This document shows positions 35,130-44,193 of a stretch of DNA of 64,000 nt, piece by piece; positions within the stretch are counted from its first letter, which is position 1; each line of letters starts with the position of its first letter. The position numbers and the translations under genes were made by a program. This DNA is from JBCBDX01 sp039822005 (GTDB lineage Bacteria; Pseudomonadota; Alphaproteobacteria; Rhizobiales; Rhizobiaceae). The stretch is from the NCBI GenBank assembly GCA_039822005.1, contig JBCBMZ010000001.1, forward strand, positions 434,001 to 498,000. Reading direction: 5' to 3'. The notes under the pieces were generated by a model, which had not been told where the DNA came from, ran no database searches, and was given only the letters and a program-made list of their open reading frames with translations.

Positions 35130-36824
35130 TTAGCGCAATTCGCGCCGCAGGATTTTACCCACATTCGTTTTAGGCAACTCGTCGCGGAATTCGATGAATT
35201 TCGGGCGCTTGTAGTTGGTCAATCCTTCCGCGCAATGGGCCTTGATCATGTCTTCAGTGATGGAATCATCGGTGCGTACAACGAAGAGCTTGACGATCTC
35301 ACCTGAATGCTCATCGGGCACACCGATGGCGGCGGCCTCGACCACACCCTCACAGCCGACTGCAACTTCCTCAACTTCATTGGGATAGACGTTAAAGCCC
35401 GAGACAAGGATCATGTCCTTCTTGCGGTCAACGATTTTGACGTAGCCGCCTTTATCCATGAAGCCCATGTCGCCGGAGCGGAAATAACCATCATCGGTCA
35501 TCACTTTGGCGGTTTCGTCCGGTCGGTTCCAGTAGCCCGCCATAACCTGAGGGCCTCTAATACAGATCTCGCCTACCTCACCAAGAGGCAATTCAACACC
35601 GTCGTCATCCCTGATAGATACATCGGTAGATGGGATCGGTAAGCCAATTGTACCAGTGAACTCATCACCATCAAATCGGTTGCCGGTCGCAACAGGCGAT
35701 GTTTCAGAAAGACCATAGCCTTCAAAAATTGGAACGCCGGTCAATTCTTTCCAACGCTCGGCCACCGGTCCTTGAACGGCCATGCCGCCACCAAATGTCA
35801 TGCGCAATTCGGAAAAGTCGAGCTTGCGGAAATCCTCATTGTTCATGAGAGCGACAAACAAGGTGTTGAGCCCCGGGAAGAAGTGGAAGGGGCCCTTCTC
35901 CAACTCTTTGACAAATGCAGGAATGTCACGCGGGTTTGGGATCAACATATTATGTCCGCCCACTTCCATGCCCATAAACGCGTTCACCGTCAGCGCAAAA
36001 ATATGGTAGAGCGGTAGCGCACACACAAAGTTGAGTTCGGTCGGCTTGCCTTTGGCCCGGTAGCCAACTTCCAGCCAAACTTTGGACTGAGCTATATTGG
36101 ACAATATGTTGCTATGTGTGAGCGTTGCGCCTTTGGAAACACCGGTCGTGCCGCCCGTATATTGAAGGAACGCGACATCTTCCAATCCGGCTTCATGGGC
36201 CGTGTAAGCGCCGCCACTGAGCGTTGACTTGAATTTGATGTGGTTTGGCAGGTTCCAGGCAGGAACCATCTTTTTCACGCGGCGCACGACGAGGTTAACA
36301 ATGTGGCCTTTCAAGCCCATCATATCACCCATGGCCGTGACGATCATGTGTTGAACGCTTGTTTTACCGGCCAATTCTTCAAGTGTATGGGCAAAGTTCT
36401 CCAGGATCACGATTGCCTTGGCACCACTATCGTTCAGTTGGTGTTCCAGTTCGCGGGCGGTGTAAAGCGGGTTGACGTTCACAACGGTCAAACCAGCGCG
36501 CAACACACCGGCCATCGCCACCGGATACTGCAAAACATTAGGCATCATCAGCGCGACGCGGTCACCCTTTTGCAGGCCAAGGCCATGCAAATGCGCGGCG
36601 AATGCGGCTGATGCGGTGTCAAGCTCGCTGTATGTGATCGCCTTGCCCATGCAAGAAAACGCCGTGCGTGAACCATATTTTTGGAAACAAGATTCTAAAA
36701 ACTCGCCGAGATTGGCGTGCTCAAGCGGCCCTATGTCGGCGGGCACACCTTCCGGATAGCTTTGAAGCCACGGTTTGGACGCGGCCACTGATGGTTTTGC
36801 CTTCGCGGCACTGGCTGTTGCCAT
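35130..36824 (-). CDS. fadD: Long-chain fatty acid-CoA ligase
   Basis: The 564-residue AMP-forming ligase activates fatty acids to acyl-CoA before beta-oxidation. The AMP-binding signature is YTGGTTGVSKGATLTHSNIL, with later motifs GYGLSETSP, YFRSGDMGFMD and the C-terminal catalytic lysine region LPKTNVGKILRRELR. It is probably associated with the inner membrane. The gene ends at a strong intrinsic terminator. Its 204-base upstream region carries an ACGTAAACGT element (36962-36971) that also occurs before the gene starting at 54154. Confidence 0.93.
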   Translation of the reverse strand: MATASAAKAKPSVAASKPWLQSYPEGVPADIGPLEHANLGEFLESCFQKYGSRTAFSCMGKAITYSELDTASAAFAAHLHGLGLQKGDRVALMMPNVLQYPVAMAGVLRAGLTVVNVNPLYTARELEHQLNDSGAKAIVILENFAHTLEELAGKTSVQHMIVTAMGDMMGLKGHIVNLVVRRVKKMVPAWNLPNHIKFKSTLSGGAYTAHEAGLEDVAFLQYTGGTTGVSKGATLTHSNILSNIAQSKVWLEVGYRAKGKPTELNFVCALPLYHIFALTVNAFMGMEVGGHNMLIPNPRDIPAFVKELEKGPFHFFPGLNTLFVALMNNEDFRKLDFSELRMTFGGGMAVQGPVAERWKELTGVPIFEGYGLSETSPVATGNRFDGDEFTGTIGLPIPSTDVSIRDDDGVELPLGEVGEICIRGPQVMAGYWNRPDETAKVMTDDGYFRSGDMGFMDKGGYVKIVDRKKDMILVSGFNVYPNEVEEVAVGCEGVVEAAAIGVPDEHSGEIVKLFVVRTDDSITEDMIKAHCAEGLTNYKRPKFIEFRDELPKTNVGKILRRELR

Positions 36825-36957
36825 GGTTATTCCTCCCGATAGCGTTCAGTGCCTTGATCCCGGTCAAGGGTGCGCCTGTCCGCGTTGTCGCACCAACTCC
36901 CATAGTGCGTTATACGATAGTCATAGGCGGTATTCAGGGCCAAGACAAGGCGATGAC

Positions 36958-36976
36958 TTTAACGTAAACGTAAAAA
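36958..36976. promoter_or_regulatory. ACGTTTACGT-type operator upstream of fadD
   Basis: TTTAACGTAAACGTAAAAA lies 134-152 bases upstream of the fadD start. Its core ACGTAAACGT is the reverse complement of the core in front of the nitronate-monooxygenase-like gene (54174-54183). From memory, this resembles motifs described for MerR-type LiuR regulators of acyl-CoA catabolism in proteobacteria; the regulator assignment is inference. Confidence 0.45.
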
Positions 36977-37028
36977 TTATTGAAACAGTATGAAATCCGT
37001 TTGAGTAAGGGCCAGAAGTCAGTTCGCC

Positions 37029-37841
37029 CTACATGTTCAGCAAAGACTGTCCGGTATCGAAACTCCGTCTGACGAACGCACCGGCTCCCTTCGATATGTC
37101 ATCCAATGAGAGAATTTCTGTGCCGGTCGCAACGGACCCGACAAACCCTTCGGTGTGCCAATGTCCGGGCGTAATCGGTTCTGGCAGCTTTTCCGGCGCG
37201 ACCGTGGGCCACGGGTTCACATAGAAATACGGTTCGTCATAGCTGCTGTCCCCCGGTGAAAGGCCTGCGCCAATGCCGCGCGCTTCTTCGGCGTCGCCTT
37301 CTTCGAGGCTCACATAGGTGGCGATATCAAAGTGATGCGGCCAGCAGCGCACTTCACCTGGGCCGGGCTTGATGGCAGACATGTCCGAAGCAAGTTGGGT
37401 CAGCGCATAAGCCGCCAGATCGTACCAAGCAGCCAATGCCTCAAGACCATCTACCGTTTCAAAGGTTTCAAGCGTGGTGACCTCCGACGGCAAATCGTAG
37501 GTGGCTACTACCGCGCTGGCGGGCTTCAAACCGTTCGCTGCCAGTTTTTCATCCAGCCAAGAAAGCGCCGCGGCTATTTTGATACCGCCAAGCCCCAATT
37601 TTTCAACGCCAATCTTCAAAACGAAGGGCGAAAGACCCAGCACAATGACCACGTCAGCCGCATTGAGCGGGCGGGTCTGGAAAGAACCGGATGCCACATC
37701 CCAGCCGAGGTTGCTGTGTTCGTCCCCGGGCAAAGGGTCGTTGTTGGCGGCCGCCGCGCGATAAAGCAGTTGAGATGCGGCGTGAGCCATCGCCCGCGCT
37801 GATCCCAATTGTGTCGGATTCCCAAGGCGTTCTTTGTTCAT
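37029..37841 (-). CDS. Conserved protein of unknown function in the Rieske-enzyme operon
   Basis: The 270-residue protein has no signal peptide or membrane segment. Features are a helical N-terminal half and aromatic motifs CWPHHFDIATYV, YFYVNPWPTV and HWHTEGFVG. The WPHHFD and WHTEG motifs recall the uncharacterised DUF5996 family, but I am not certain. It follows the Rieske-TPP enzyme by 11 bases on the same strand and is the last gene of that operon. Confidence 0.8.
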   Translation of the reverse strand: MNKERLGNPTQLGSARAMAHAASQLLYRAAAANNDPLPGDEHSNLGWDVASGSFQTRPLNAADVVIVLGLSPFVLKIGVEKLGLGGIKIAAALSWLDEKLAANGLKPASAVVATYDLPSEVTTLETFETVDGLEALAAWYDLAAYALTQLASDMSAIKPGPGEVRCWPHHFDIATYVSLEEGDAEEARGIGAGLSPGDSSYDEPYFYVNPWPTVAPEKLPEPITPGHWHTEGFVGSVATGTEILSLDDISKGAGAFVRRSFDTGQSLLNM

Positions 37842-37852
37842 CGAAAAAGCTC

Positions 37853-39820
37853 CTAAACCAGTTCGGCATCCGTCATGATTTCAACGAGGGCAGGGCCGTC
37901 CACCGCCAGCGCATCAGCAAGCGCTTGTTCGACGTCAGAACCCTTAGTGACTTTTGAACCATGCGCGCCGCACAGCCGCGCAAAAGCCGAAAACGACGGA
38001 TTGACCAACGAAGTTTCCCAAACCGGCCATTCGCCGGAGCGCTGCTCCTTGGAAATCTTGCCGAGTTCGTCATTGTGCAGCAGCACATGGGTGATATTCA
38101 TGCCGTACTTCACCGCTGTCGTCAGCTCCATCGCATACTGGCCAAAGCCGCCATCGCCAGAGATGGAGATAACCTTTCGCCCTTTGAATTCCTCAAAGTC
38201 TTGCGTGGCAGCCCATGCGCCCATGGCGGCAGGTAGGCCAAACCCGATTGAGCCCAGATAGCCGGACATCATCACGCGCTGGCCTTTGGTTTCAAAGTAA
38301 CGGCCAAAGGAATAGGTGTTGTTGCCCACATCCACCGTGATCAAGGCATCAGCGGGTGCCACGCGAGACAGCGCTTCGAAGATCGCGACCGAGTGAACGC
38401 CATTGTCGCCTTCCTCTCCCAACCGGCTTGCCTTTTCCGCGCGCCAGATCTTCCACCGCTCAGCCAGCTCACTGATCTGGTCTGCAGCATCCGGGTTCCG
38501 CGTTGCAGCGCCAGATACCGCAGCACAGAACGCGCCAAGTTCACTCCAGATTGGCAACGACACCGGGTGGAACTTGCCCAATTGCATCTGCTCGAAATCC
38601 ACCTGGATGGTGGGCTTTGTCGGGTTGATCCCGGTATGATTGGAGAAGGACGCGCCGAGCACTATTTGCAGGTCGCATTCATTCATGAACCAGCTGGCAA
38701 TCGGTGTGCCGGATCGGCCCAATACACCACCGGCGTTGGGATGGCTGTCCGCGATAAGGCCTTTGCCCTTGAATGTGGTCACAACCGGCGCCCCGATCTT
38801 TTCGGCAAGCGAGACAATACCATCCCGTGCCTCCCATGCGCCATGGCCCATGATGATGATCGGGCGCTTGGATTGCTTGATCAGGTCAATCGCTTTTTCC
38901 AATTCATTGTCGGCGGGTTTGACGACCGGCACACTGATACGGCCTGCTGGCGAACCTGCTTTGGCGTCACTTGGCTGGGTTTGAACATCGTCTGGGAAAA
39001 TCAGATTGGCAACATCGCGCTCCACGAGCGCAGTTTTGATGGCGAGCGACGCCAACTCTGCGTGGTTCGAGGTCGACAGAACAGGTTGGGAAAAGCGGCT
39101 CACCGCTTCAAATGCTGATTTCAGATCGATGTCTTGAAACGCACCGGGGCCGAATACTTGGGTCTGCACCTGACCGGTGAGTGCCAGCACCGGCGCGCGG
39201 TCCACTTTGGCGTCCCACATGCCCGTGAGCAAATTGGTGGCACCGGGTCCCGCAATCGTGAGGCACGCTGCCGGGTTGCCCGTCAGTTTGCCATAGGCGG
39301 AGGCTGCAAAAGCAGCTGCGCCTTCATGGCGAATGCCCACATAGGCCATGTTGCCGATGGCAGTCTGGCGACGGATGGCATCGGCGAGACCAAGGTTTGA
39401 ATGCCCAACCATGCCGAACACGCGTTTGACGCCCCAATTGACCATGGTTTCAGCCATCGCGTCAGTAACCGTGCGCGTGTGGTCCGGCTCAGTTTCCACC
39501 CCGATGAAAACCTCGCCATCGCGCACATCTACTGGATAAGTCGTCTGGCCGCTGTCTTCGTGGCCGCCGGGGGGAGCGCCTGTGAGCGGATCAAAGTCCC
39601 AACCGTGCCACGGGCAACGGATCCAGCATTTGTCTTCGATGCCGCGCTCGATCGAACCTTCGCCCAGCGGGCCGCCTTGGTGAGGACAGTGATTGTCCAT
39701 GGCGGCCCATTGGCCGTCAAAATGCGAAAGGCAAATATAGAGGTTGCGCGCCGATACGGTTTTTACGCGTCCCTCAGGCAGGTCGGCGGGCCCGACGCTG
39801 ATCCAATCCAAATCGCTCAT
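37853..39820 (-). CDS. Rieske [2Fe-2S] domain fused to a TPP-dependent enzyme (acetolactate synthase/pyruvate oxidase fold)
   Basis: The 655-residue fusion begins with a ~110-residue Rieske domain: ligands C45 and H47 (CPHQGG) and C69 and H72 (CPWHGW). From about residue 115 a complete TPP enzyme follows. It has the Pyr domain with catalytic glutamate in RHEGAAAFAAS, a central domain (PIIIMGHGAWEARDGI) and the PP domain with the Mg/TPP motif GDGGFGQYAMELTT and HNDELGK about 30 residues on. The reaction is unknown; a decarboxylase or oxidase passing electrons to the Rieske centre is a reasonable guess. It overlaps the upstream Rieske-glutamate-synthase-like gene by 4 bases (ATGA). Confidence 0.88.
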   Translation of the reverse strand: MSDLDWISVGPADLPEGRVKTVSARNLYICLSHFDGQWAAMDNHCPHQGGPLGEGSIERGIEDKCWIRCPWHGWDFDPLTGAPPGGHEDSGQTTYPVDVRDGEVFIGVETEPDHTRTVTDAMAETMVNWGVKRVFGMVGHSNLGLADAIRRQTAIGNMAYVGIRHEGAAAFAASAYGKLTGNPAACLTIAGPGATNLLTGMWDAKVDRAPVLALTGQVQTQVFGPGAFQDIDLKSAFEAVSRFSQPVLSTSNHAELASLAIKTALVERDVANLIFPDDVQTQPSDAKAGSPAGRISVPVVKPADNELEKAIDLIKQSKRPIIIMGHGAWEARDGIVSLAEKIGAPVVTTFKGKGLIADSHPNAGGVLGRSGTPIASWFMNECDLQIVLGASFSNHTGINPTKPTIQVDFEQMQLGKFHPVSLPIWSELGAFCAAVSGAATRNPDAADQISELAERWKIWRAEKASRLGEEGDNGVHSVAIFEALSRVAPADALITVDVGNNTYSFGRYFETKGQRVMMSGYLGSIGFGLPAAMGAWAATQDFEEFKGRKVISISGDGGFGQYAMELTTAVKYGMNITHVLLHNDELGKISKEQRSGEWPVWETSLVNPSFSAFARLCGAHGSKVTKGSDVEQALADALAVDGPALVEIMTDAELV

Positions 39821-41424
39821 GCCATACCCCCATAGGTGACGCCCGAAAGATCAGCCATCTCACGCTTCCACGTCGTTAGATCATTTTGGTTGAATTTTGA
39901 CAGATGATCGTGGCCGCACGCGCGGGCCATGATCTGCATGAGTTCAACGCTGGCTTCAAAGAAGTTCGCGAGCCGCTCAGCAGATTTTTCCACCACGATA
40001 CGGCTGACCAGATGCGGCTTTTGCGTCGCGATGCCGACTGGGCAATTGTTGGTGTGGCAGGCGCGCATGGCAATGCAGCCGATCGCCTGCATGGCCGCAT
40101 TCGATACTGCAATGGCATCAGCGCCCAACGCCATGGCCTTGATGAAGTCGGCGGGTTTGCGCAGCCCACCCGTGATCACAAGCGTCACATCAGGCCGTGT
40201 GGCATCCAGATGGTAACGTGCCCGCGCCAGTGCCGGGATGGTGGGCACCGAGATGTTGTCTCGAAACAGAAGCGGTGCCGCGCCGGTGCCGCCGCCACGA
40301 CCATCAAGGATGATGTAGTCGACGCCCACTTCCAAGGCCGCATCAATGTCTTTTTCGATATGTTGCGCTGAAAGCTTGTAACCAATGGGGATGCCACCCG
40401 TACGGTCACGCACTTCATCAGCAAATTCTTTAACCTGTGCCGGTTCTGTCCAGTCGGGAAAGCGTGGCGGCGAAATGGCGTCTTCGCCTTCGGGAATGCC
40501 GCGTACCTCTGCGATCTTGCCGGTGTTCTTGTGTCCGGGCAAATGGCCGCCGGTGCCGGTTTTGGCGCCCTGGCCCCCTTTGAAATGAAAGGCTTGGACA
40601 TTGGTCAGCTTGTCCCAGTCAAATCCAAACCTGGCGGAGGCCAGCTCATAGAAATAGCGTGAGTTTGCCTCTTGCTCTTCCGGCAGCATACCGCCTTCAC
40701 CTGAGCAGATACCCGTACCTGCGATCTGGGCACCGCGTGCCATCGCAATTTTGGCCGGTTCTGAAAGCGCGCCAAAAGACATGTCCGATACAAACAGCGG
40801 GATGTCGAGATGCAGCGGCTTTTGCGCATTCGGTCCAATAACAACATCGGTCGCGACTGGTTCATCTTCCAGGAGCGGGGCCTTGTGCAACTGCGCGGTC
40901 AACAATTGCAGATCGTCCCATTTGGGCAACTCGTCGCGCGGCACGCCCATGGACCCCATGATGCCATGGTGTCCGGTCTTGGACAGGCCGTTGCTGGCAT
41001 ATTGCTGTATTACCCCGTTGTTGGGCTCTTCCGCCGTGCCATGTGATGTGTCGGCATAAAGGCCGAGGTACGCATCGCGATCAAACGGTTGCGGATTGTC
41101 CGCGGCCCAAGCGGCGATTTCATCCTCATCCACCAAGATGTTATCGCCCTCGATCCAGCTTGAGAATTTCGGAAGTTTTTCCTCATTGGCATATTCGGAA
41201 ACACCGGTATCAAGCCGGTAATCCCAATCATGAACCCCGCAAATCAGATTGCGCCCGCGCACAAAGCCGTCCGCCATCAGCGCACCGCGGTGAAGGCAAC
41301 GACCATAAAACACCGAGACCTCATCGTCGAACCGGACAACGACCAGATCAACCTCGGCGACGAGCGCATATTGCGGTTTTCGGTCCCGTAGTTCGCCATA
41401 GTTCGTAACAACAATCTTGTTCAT
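39817..41424 (-). CDS. Rieske [2Fe-2S] domain fused to a glutamate-synthase-like FMN enzyme
   Basis: The 535-residue protein starts with a Rieske domain (C43 and H45 in CLHRG; C62 and H65 in CGVHDW). From about residue 150 it has the FMN-binding alpha-subunit domain of glutamate synthase: SDMSFGALSEPAKIAMARGA, SGEGGMLPEE, GQGAKTGTGGHLPG and LDGRGGGTGAAP. The C-terminal CIAMRACHTNNC keeps the CX5CX4C ligands of the [3Fe-4S] cluster. It lacks the glutaminase domain, so it cannot use glutamine as GltB does. GGAGG precedes the ATG. It overlaps both neighbours by 4 bases, so all are translationally coupled. Confidence 0.88.
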   Translation of the reverse strand: MNKIVVTNYGELRDRKPQYALVAEVDLVVVRFDDEVSVFYGRCLHRGALMADGFVRGRNLICGVHDWDYRLDTGVSEYANEEKLPKFSSWIEGDNILVDEDEIAAWAADNPQPFDRDAYLGLYADTSHGTAEEPNNGVIQQYASNGLSKTGHHGIMGSMGVPRDELPKWDDLQLLTAQLHKAPLLEDEPVATDVVIGPNAQKPLHLDIPLFVSDMSFGALSEPAKIAMARGAQIAGTGICSGEGGMLPEEQEANSRYFYELASARFGFDWDKLTNVQAFHFKGGQGAKTGTGGHLPGHKNTGKIAEVRGIPEGEDAISPPRFPDWTEPAQVKEFADEVRDRTGGIPIGYKLSAQHIEKDIDAALEVGVDYIILDGRGGGTGAAPLLFRDNISVPTIPALARARYHLDATRPDVTLVITGGLRKPADFIKAMALGADAIAVSNAAMQAIGCIAMRACHTNNCPVGIATQKPHLVSRIVVEKSAERLANFFEASVELMQIMARACGHDHLSKFNQNDLTTWKREMADLSGVTYGGMA

Positions 41425-42692
41425 GGTTCCTCCGGTTTGGTACCGCCCATACGTGCGCGCATGATTACTGTTGAGTGTTCAACGGGTTCCATTTCAGCAA
41501 CGTCCCCCATACGCTCAACCGCCCGGGCGTAGAGTTTTGCACCGGGCGCTGCCGTCAAGCCATGTAGAAGCGCGCTGATCCACACCGCGTTGACGGCGAT
41601 GAAGAGGATCTCTTCACCGAGCGTGTGATCGAGCTGGTCGACAACCAGTAGAGCAAAAAGCGCGGTTGCCAAGCCGCGGGGGCCAAACCAGCCGAAGAAA
41701 AAGCGCGTTGCCGGAGCAGCGTCGGTTCCCATCAATGAGAGCCAGATGGCAAGAGGCCGCACGATAAAAAGGCTCGCCAATATCAGCGCCAAGGTGGCAG
41801 GTGTCAAATGCATGATCGCTTCGGGCACGAGCGTCGCACCAAGCAGAAAGAAAGCGGCCCACGACAAGAACTGGCCTTCACTTTCTGTGAACTCGTAAAC
41901 GAATGCACACTGTCCTCGCACGATGGCACCAAACCCTATTCCCGCAGCGAACGCGGCGATGAACCCGTTGCCACCAATCACGAGGGCAGCCAGATAAGCG
42001 CTTATGGCCAAAGCGATCGCTCCAATACCTTCATAGATGTCTGCGGTCGCGTTAGTGCGCTTTGCCCACAATAGTGTGACGGCGCCGAGCGTACCAATCG
42101 CCGCGCCGGCGAGCGGGCCGAGCGTGATTTGCTTGAGACCAAACACCAACCATCCTTCCTGCGGGGCACTGGCTGCAGGCGCCGCGAACGCGGCCATCAA
42201 GAGCACCAGTGGCAACGCTAAGCCATCATTGAGACCGCTTTCCACGGTGATGGCGCGGACTGATCTTTCCGGTACGTTCTTGTTGGAAACGACGGGTTGA
42301 CCCAGCGCTGCGTCGGTCGGCACCAGAATAGCCGCAACCAGCGCAACTGCTGCCAACGGCCAACCGGGTAGAAGAAGCCAGCCAAAAGCGGTGCCGATCA
42401 GAAAGCCGAGTGGCAATCCAATAGCGAGCATCCGTGTTGGCCACACGTTGCGTTTCAAAAGCGCGCGTTGGTCGATTTGTGCTGCGTCAAGAAAAAGCAG
42501 GATGATCAGCGTGATTTCGGCAACCAGATGCAAAGTGGCTTCTGTTCCAGTCGGCGGCAACATGCCACTACGTTCAATGAGAAAACCAAAGCCGAGAAAA
42601 AGCATCGGTGCGGTGATGATGCTGGAAGAGAGTCGATTGGCGACCATGCAGTAAGCGAGCAAAAACCCGGCGATAGTCAAGTATCCAACCAA
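41421..42692 (-). CDS. Na+/H+ antiporter-like protein, NhaP/CPA type
   Basis: The 423-residue protein has about 12 hydrophobic segments and the cation:proton antiporter core motifs PTDAALGQPVV and ESGLNDGLALP, plus FFGWFGPRGLAT near residue 345. It probably exchanges Na+ or K+ for protons across the inner membrane. The start is TTG at 42692 with GGGGAG about 9 bases upstream; a later ATG at residue 16 would cut into the first helix. Its stop overlaps the Rieske-glutamate-synthase-like start (ATGA), making it the first gene of an unusual four-gene operon. Confidence 0.87.
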   Translation of the reverse strand: MVGYLTIAGFLLAYCMVANRLSSSIITAPMLFLGFGFLIERSGMLPPTGTEATLHLVAEITLIILLFLDAAQIDQRALLKRNVWPTRMLAIGLPLGFLIGTAFGWLLLPGWPLAAVALVAAILVPTDAALGQPVVSNKNVPERSVRAITVESGLNDGLALPLVLLMAAFAAPAASAPQEGWLVFGLKQITLGPLAGAAIGTLGAVTLLWAKRTNATADIYEGIGAIALAISAYLAALVIGGNGFIAAFAAGIGFGAIVRGQCAFVYEFTESEGQFLSWAAFFLLGATLVPEAIMHLTPATLALILASLFIVRPLAIWLSLMGTDAAPATRFFFGWFGPRGLATALFALLVVDQLDHTLGEEILFIAVNAVWISALLHGLTAAPGAKLYARAVERMGDVAEMEPVEHSTVIMRARMGGTKPEEP

Positions 42693-42762
42693 GTCTTACC
42701 GCTCCCCAATCAGACGCCAGCCGCACTGGTGATGGCAATAGGGACTCGAACCTTTTATTTCG

Positions 42763-44193
42763 TCAAGCACGGACATAGCTTTGGACGGCATCAAACGTGC
42801 CGTTCTCGCTGATACTATTGTACGCGGCGGCAACAGCATCACGAAATTGCGGATTGTCCGCTAGCTCACGCGAAAAGACTTCTTCGATGTTGAGCAGTGC
42901 TGAGACCTTATCGATTGATGCGTCGCTGATCTGCTTGAGACGATCGGCAAGGGGATCACGCACATCGATGGGCTCTCCATTTTCATCAGCACCGCCCACA
43001 TATCGCATCCAGGCAGCAACAGCGAGAACAAGGCCACGCGGGATTGTTCCATTCGCCAGATTGTCGGAAATGGTTCCCAAAATGCGCTGTGGCAATTTTT
43101 GGCTCCCATCCATGGCGATTTGCCAAGTGAGGTGGCGGATGGTCGGATCGCGATACCGCTCGAGCAAGCGGGCGCAATAGGAATCTAGGTCCTCGCCATC
43201 CGGTGGCTGCAAAGTTGGCATGATTTCTTCGCGCCAGAGCTTTTCGCAAAGTGCAGCAAAGTCGGGATTGGCAACACAATCGGCGATCGTTTCGAAACCA
43301 GCCAGATAGCCGAGATAAGCAAGCGTTGAGTGGGTTCCGTTCAAGCAGCGCAGTTTCATGGTTTCATGTGCTGCGACCGAATCAACCATCTGCGCGCCGA
43401 CACTTTCCCATTCCGGTCGCCCGTCAACAAAGTCATCTTCAATGACCCATTGCCTGAAAGCTTCATGGACAACGCATGCCGGGTCATAGTAACCGGCCTC
43501 AGCCTCCAGCCGGGCAATGTCTTCTGTCGTCGTCGCCGGCGTTATGCGGTCTACCATCGTCGCCGGAAACGTTGCATTCTCTTCTATCCAGTCGGACAAA
43601 TCTGCGCTGATCAGGCGGGCAAACTCCAGAACCACGCTGCGCGCTAATTTCCCGTTGGACGGAAGATTGTCGCACGAAAGAACTGTAAAACTGGAAAGGC
43701 CGGCATCCTTGCGCCTGGACAACGCAGCCACGATGAATCCGACTGCTGATTTGGGCGTATCGAGATGTGCAAGGTCATGCTGAATATCCGGATGGTTCAG
43801 GTTCAGCCGCCCGGTTGCCGGTTCATGGCAATAGCCTTTTTCGGTGATGGTCATTGACACGATCTTTACCGCGGGATCTGCCATGGCCTTGACGATTGAA
43901 AGGGGATTTTCCGGCGCTGCCCTCACATCGACAATCGCCCCGATGATGTCGTGCCGGCTACCCGATTGGGACCGTGTAACGGACGTATACATATACCCCT
44001 GCGGCAGCAATTGATCCCGGGCTTTGGTGCTCTTCAGGCTAACGGCAAGAATGCCCCAATCCCCGCCAGCAAGAGCCATCGCCTCATGCGTGTACACCGC
44101 ATTGAAGGCGCGAAAAAATGCGCCCGGCCCGATGTGGATAATACCGACCTTCGCCGCTGGCTTTACCCGTTTGAGACGTATTGAACCGGTCAC
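42763..44193 (-). CDS. uxuB: Mannitol dehydrogenase family, D-mannonate oxidoreductase (fructuronate reductase)
   Basis: The 476-residue NAD-dependent polyol dehydrogenase-family enzyme would reduce fructuronate to mannonate. It begins with a nucleotide-binding region HIGPGAFFRAFNAVY. Family segments include DRITPATTTEDI and the conserved RCLNGTHSTLAYLGYLAG, which holds the catalytic region. It overlaps uxaC by 4 bases, which supports the uronate assignment over mannitol. The dehydratase uxuA is not in this window. Confidence 0.86.
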   Translation of the reverse strand: MTGSIRLKRVKPAAKVGIIHIGPGAFFRAFNAVYTHEAMALAGGDWGILAVSLKSTKARDQLLPQGYMYTSVTRSQSGSRHDIIGAIVDVRAAPENPLSIVKAMADPAVKIVSMTITEKGYCHEPATGRLNLNHPDIQHDLAHLDTPKSAVGFIVAALSRRKDAGLSSFTVLSCDNLPSNGKLARSVVLEFARLISADLSDWIEENATFPATMVDRITPATTTEDIARLEAEAGYYDPACVVHEAFRQWVIEDDFVDGRPEWESVGAQMVDSVAAHETMKLRCLNGTHSTLAYLGYLAGFETIADCVANPDFAALCEKLWREEIMPTLQPPDGEDLDSYCARLLERYRDPTIRHLTWQIAMDGSQKLPQRILGTISDNLANGTIPRGLVLAVAAWMRYVGGADENGEPIDVRDPLADRLKQISDASIDKVSALLNIEEVFSRELADNPQFRDAVAAAYNSISENGTFDAVQSYVRA

